Shown here: one piece after another, positions 60,500 to 64,000 of the stretch
Position numbering within the stretch: position 1 is the first letter of the stretch
Layout of the letters: every line of letters begins with the position of its first letter
Source of the DNA: Halicephalobus mephisto
Lineage: Eukaryota > Nematoda > Chromadorea > Rhabditida > Panagrolaimidae
DNA: 64,000 nt
NCBI GenBank assembly: GCA_009193035.1
Contig: SWDT01000041.1
Coordinates: 496,001-560,000 of the forward strand
Reading direction: 5' to 3'
The notes under the pieces: generated by a model
What the model saw: only the letters and a program-made list of their open reading frames with translations
Told to the model about the DNA's origin: nothing
Database searches by the model: none
Translations under genes and position numbers: made by a program

Positions 60500-63400
60500 T
60501 CAGGAATAATCGGGGGTGTTACAGACGAGATTAGCTCGATCGATTTGTTCGATAATTTGTCTGAGTTTCCTTCTGATTTTTTTCTGATCATCAGCAGTAC
60601 ATTCTATCACTCTCGATTGGAATCTCTGATCGATAGGTCCGGGTTCATCGTCAGGACAACAAGCGTTCAAGTATCTTCCGATTGTTTCTCGAGCAAAATT
60701 AAGGTCATCTTTCATTTTATTTGTGACACTATCGATGAGTTTGTTGACTTCTTCAAGAGCCCTTTCCTGAGCTTCATTTCTAGGAGTAATGACGGAGACT
60801 TGGACGGATTTACACCTGTTCAGAATCCTCTCGGCAGATGCATCGATGTCCTGACGATCGCCTTCGCCAAGACGAAAAAGTTCTGCGTCAACTTTGACGG
60901 AGGAAATTAGTTGAAGAAGAGTTTCTTTTTCTTGTTCTAATTGAGAAGCTATTTCTCTGAAAATGCAAAAGTTAATTAAAAAAATATTGAATTCTGAAAC
61001 GGACAAAAAAGTTCGAAATTAAGAATTTTTTGTATTTTAAACAAAAACGAAAAAATATAGTTTTTTAAAAAATAGTAAAATTGAATTTTTTCGGAAATGA
61101 AACAAGTTATTAATACTGTATTTCGAGAGATGATGGTCCGTGAAATTACCTAAATTCTGACAGTATGGTCATTCCTGAAGGTCCTAACACGAAAAAATCA
61201 CACTTATTTTTCGAAAAATTCAATATTTTTCGTTTTTTCAAATACCGTAAAACCTCTAATAGAAGGGCTGCCCGTCTATTGTTCAACCCTTTAAGAATGG
61301 TGCCCTTCTATTAGAGGTGGCCTTCAAATGGAGGGTGTCCGTCTATTTTTCAATGTCCCCCAAAAGGTACCCTTCTATTAGAGGTGCCCTTTAAATGGAG
61401 GGTGTCCGTCTATTTTTCAATGTCTCCCAAAAAGTGTCCGTCTGTTTTTCAATGTCCCCCAAAAGGTGCCCGTCTATTAGAGGTTTTATGGTATATTGTA
61501 TTACTACTTTTTTGTCGAACTAATTACAGTACTCACCTCAACTGTTCTACTTTTCTTTCTGCTTCATCTAGCATATGAATCAACTGCTCACTGGCTCCGG
61601 CATCTACGGAAGTCTTTTTGGCTTCTCCGAAGATCTGTCGTTTGGTCTCGACGGAAGTCCCGTTGGATGTCGGTTTATCCGATTTTTGAACATCTTCAAA
61701 AGTGACCATTTTTTCTTTTTTCTCTGAAACCGGAGAAGGAGGTTTAGTTTGTGTGATTACTGTAGGAGCAGGAAGAGGAATAGGTTCTTCTTTGATGCTT
61801 CCGGTAGAGGAATCTGAATTCCTTTTTTCAACTTTAGGTTTGGTGGATTCTAACGAGAATTCTTTGATGATGATCGGGTTGGGACAGTCGGGGGCCGGGG
61901 GCTGATACCGATCCGGATTCAATCCCCCACTAGTGTAATTCGACTGGGCATTGTTGATCTCGACAGCAGCTTTGGGAACCGGACTCTGAAAAAATAAATT
62001 TTAATAAAAATAAAATTTAATAAAAATAAAATTTTAATAAAAATAAATTTTAATAAAAATAAAATTTTTATAAAAAAAATATAACTTTAATAAAAATAAA
62101 ATTTAATAAAAAAATAAATTTTAATAAAAATATAAATTTAATAAAAAATAAATTTTAATAAAAATAAAAATAAAATTTTTCTACCCCATAATAATATACA
62201 CTATTTTTCGTTTCTTTTTCGTGATTGAGATCTGTGTTATTTTTGAAGCAAAAACACGAAATCATATTCCATGATAACTAGACAAGACAGAAAACGAAAT
62301 ACTCACTGGGCCGTTGATGAAAAAGCACTTGTTCGTCCATAATGCCTCTGGCAATGGACAAACAAGCTTCGTTTCCATTTCTAGGAAGTAGTATATTTCG
62401 AAATTGATTACTACTTTTGTAAAATGAATAAACTTTCTAATCAAAAAAGACCAGTTTTATTTTTTTTTTATTCAATCATTGACATTGAAGATTTTTAAAA
62501 AAGATTATATTTCGAAATCCAGTTTTGTCATAAATCAAAAGTTGAACAATTTCGAAATATTATAAATTATTTAATTACTTACTTTTTTTTTCAAAAACAT
62601 CACAAAAAAAATAAAAAAAATAAAAAATAAAAAATCGTTGTTGTTCGAAATTCGGTCATCCAATTTTTTTCGATTTTGTTTGTTTTTTGAAAAAAATATT
62701 GATTTTTTCGAAATTCTTCTTGAATGGTTCAAAAATTTACGAAATAACTAATTTTACTTTTTTAATTTTTTTAAATGTAAAATTATTTTGAAAAATTTCA
62801 AAAATAACCACACCCATCTTTGTTCTTAAATTTTCCAAAAAACTTGATTTTCAAATTAACGATGTTTTTTTTTTAACTTTTACTGTCATCTGACTTACTT
62901 TTTTTTGTGGTTGTTGTTGAGGTCCGGGAGGGGGGACGGTTCCGTTGGGGGAGGCTCGTTGAACAGGAATTGTGCGTTCTTGACGTTCGGTGGGTTCTCC
63001 CCGAGTGGTCGGGGGTCTGGGGGACCGGCTCTGATGTCTTCGCGGAAGAGATCCAAAAGACATCTGATTACGGAAGTCTTCAAAAAAATCACTATCATCA
63101 TCAATAAGACGAGGAGTGGAGCCGAAACGTCTTTGAGGCTGAGGAGATCGAGAAAATCCGTCGAAAGGATCATGATGGAAGAACGGATCGTCCATGAACG
63201 TCGTCCGGGGCAGTCTTCCTGGAGCACCTTCCCTGCAAAATTATTAAAATTTAAAATCTGTATCAATTCAACCTCATTTGACCAATCAAATTATTTTTCA
63301 TTTTTTAAACATTTTAAATATTTTAAAATTTATTTTAATTTTTTAAACATTTTAAAATTATTTTTTATTTTTTAAATATTTTTAAATTTTCTTCATTTTT

Positions 63401-63517
63401 GAAATATTTACGTACTTTTAATTTTTTTATTTTTTAAATATTTTAAATTTTTTTATTTTTTAAATATTTATATATTTTAAATTTTTTTATTTTTTAAATA
63501 TTTTTTTTAACTTACAT
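60500..63517 (-). CDS. unc-23: BAG-domain co-chaperone UNC-23 (BAG2 type)
   Basis: Nucleotide-exchange regulator of Hsp70 that in C. elegans protects muscle attachment. Minus-strand exons of the long form: (63517-63516), 63232-62899, 61985-61537 and 60956-60500, about 413 aa. An alternative first exon at 62378-62307 (METKLVCPLPEALW) joins the same downstream exons in phase, giving about 325 aa. The C-terminal BAG2-type domain fills the last exon: EKETLLQLISSV, SERILNRCKSVQVSV, then EEVNKLIDSVTNKMKDDL, GPIDQRFQSRVIEC and DQKKIRRKLRQI. The upstream half is Pro/Ser-rich and disordered, starting MDDPFFHHDPFDGFSR. The long-form start is unusual: AT before the 63510 donor and G after the acceptor at 63233 make an ATG across the intron. 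If that is wrong, M at 63195 is the start, or another exon lies further upstream. Confidence 0.9.
61243..61493. mobile_element. MITE in unc-23 intron
   Basis: About 250-bp element with TA at both ends and inverted ends: CCGTAAAACCTCTAATAGAA at 61245 against CCATAAAACCTCTAATAGAC read from 61491. The interior has three tandem copies of a block with GTGTCCGTCTATTTTTCAAT and CCCAAAAGGT. The ends resemble those of non-autonomous Tigger-like elements. No coding capacity. Confidence 0.88.
61988..62180. repeat. Low-complexity AATAAA-type repeat in unc-23 intron
   Basis: Repeats of TTTTAATAAAAATAAA with small changes immediately downstream (in + coordinates) of the exon border at 61985. Confidence 0.85.
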
Positions 63518-64000
63518 TTTTCTGATTTTAAATCACTTTTTACAGTAAAATACGGTAAAAAAATAAAGATTTTTTAGAATAAATGTAGAAATACAAAAAT
63601 TGAGGTACTTGTGAAAAAATCCCAATGGCAAATACTCAAATTTCCCGTCGAAATCAAAAAACTTGTTGATGAAACAGTCAAACCGAAAAATCGACGATCA
63701 CGGGAGACGACTATTTAATGGAAATGATTTTCATCGATTTTTTTTTGTTCGAAACTTTAATTTAGATTTTTTTGGGCGTGTTTAGACCGGAATCAGGACG
63801 TCTCAAAATGAAAATCAAAAAACAAAAATTGATGACTCATCTTAGTTGGACCAAAGTTTCCGGATCCTGTTTTGTCACAAAAAATCGAATCAATTGAATT
63901 TTAAAAATTTTCAATTCATATTTTTTCATGAACAAGTAAATCAAAAAATATTACAAAATACATCAATTTTTCCAAATTGCAAAATTTTTGTTTTTATTTA
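63518..64000. other. Window end, AT-rich; no gene seen
   Basis: Presumed 5' flank of unc-23. No further exon could be supported, but an upstream one outside the window is possible. Confidence 0.5.

Noticed and set aside
62262..62444. 60-codon minus-strand frame taken as its own gene
   Set aside because: Only its middle part (from the methionine at 62378) is used, as the alternative first exon of unc-23; the rest is intron.
1..64000. tRNA, rRNA or CRISPR features
   Set aside because: No T-loop/anticodon patterns or rRNA cores were recognised by eye, and the tandem arrays have no CRISPR-like unique spacers or cas genes.

Overview
The window looks like AT-rich chromosomal DNA from a free-living rhabditid-type nematode. 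The evidence is many short introns with GT...TTTCAG or TTTTAG borders, nematode-type genes (a supplementary nuclear receptor, a serpentine receptor, F-box-like paralogues, UNC-23, HUM-2-type myosin V), and an SL2-type spliced-leader RNA gene at about 56325-56432. All exon models were built by hand from reading frame, splice consensus and remembered family sequence. No alignment or transcript data were used.

Layout. 1-2882 is repeat-rich DNA. 2883-5954 (+) is an HNF4-like nuclear hormone receptor, tail to tail with eIF3 subunit L at 6138-7790 (-). A head-to-tail + strand cluster follows: WASH complex subunit 1 (8006-9984), PIG-P (10125-10571) and the mitochondrial GTPase NOA1 (10405-14030). 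The cluster looks like an operon. The NOA1 mitochondrial presequence appears to be read in the +1 frame inside the 3' end of the PIG-P reading frame. 15530-21182 is a large inverted duplication of a JNK-like MAP kinase: the + copy is broken, the - copy is intact.

22912-24425 (+) is mitochondrial endonuclease G, with a small secreted-protein gene nested on the opposite strand in its second intron (23566-24026). A 7TM receptor (24979-25962), a PH-like/serine-rich protein (26869-29190) and a possibly myristoylated orphan protein (30275-31118, -) follow. 32304-36054 holds three paralogues of an F-box-like family, one truncated. They share a nearly identical block of about 100 bp. 36055-43288 is gene-poor and full of tandem repeats.

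43289-55646 is a complete myosin V heavy chain (hum-2 type) with a possible cassette exon. A decayed pogo/Tigger-type transposon (52062-53647) sits antisense in one intron. After it come the SL2-type RNA gene, a 177-bp MITE, a GPI-anchored-looking cysteine-rich secreted protein (57699-59250), a foldback element (59345-60006), and the BAG-domain protein UNC-23 (60500-63517, -) with two possible first exons and a second MITE in an intron.

The genes are mostly unrelated housekeeping and nematode-specific genes. The functionally suggestive arrangements are the WASH/PIG-P/NOA1 cluster, the SL2 RNA that such operons need for trans-splicing, and local duplication in the kinase and F-box-like families.
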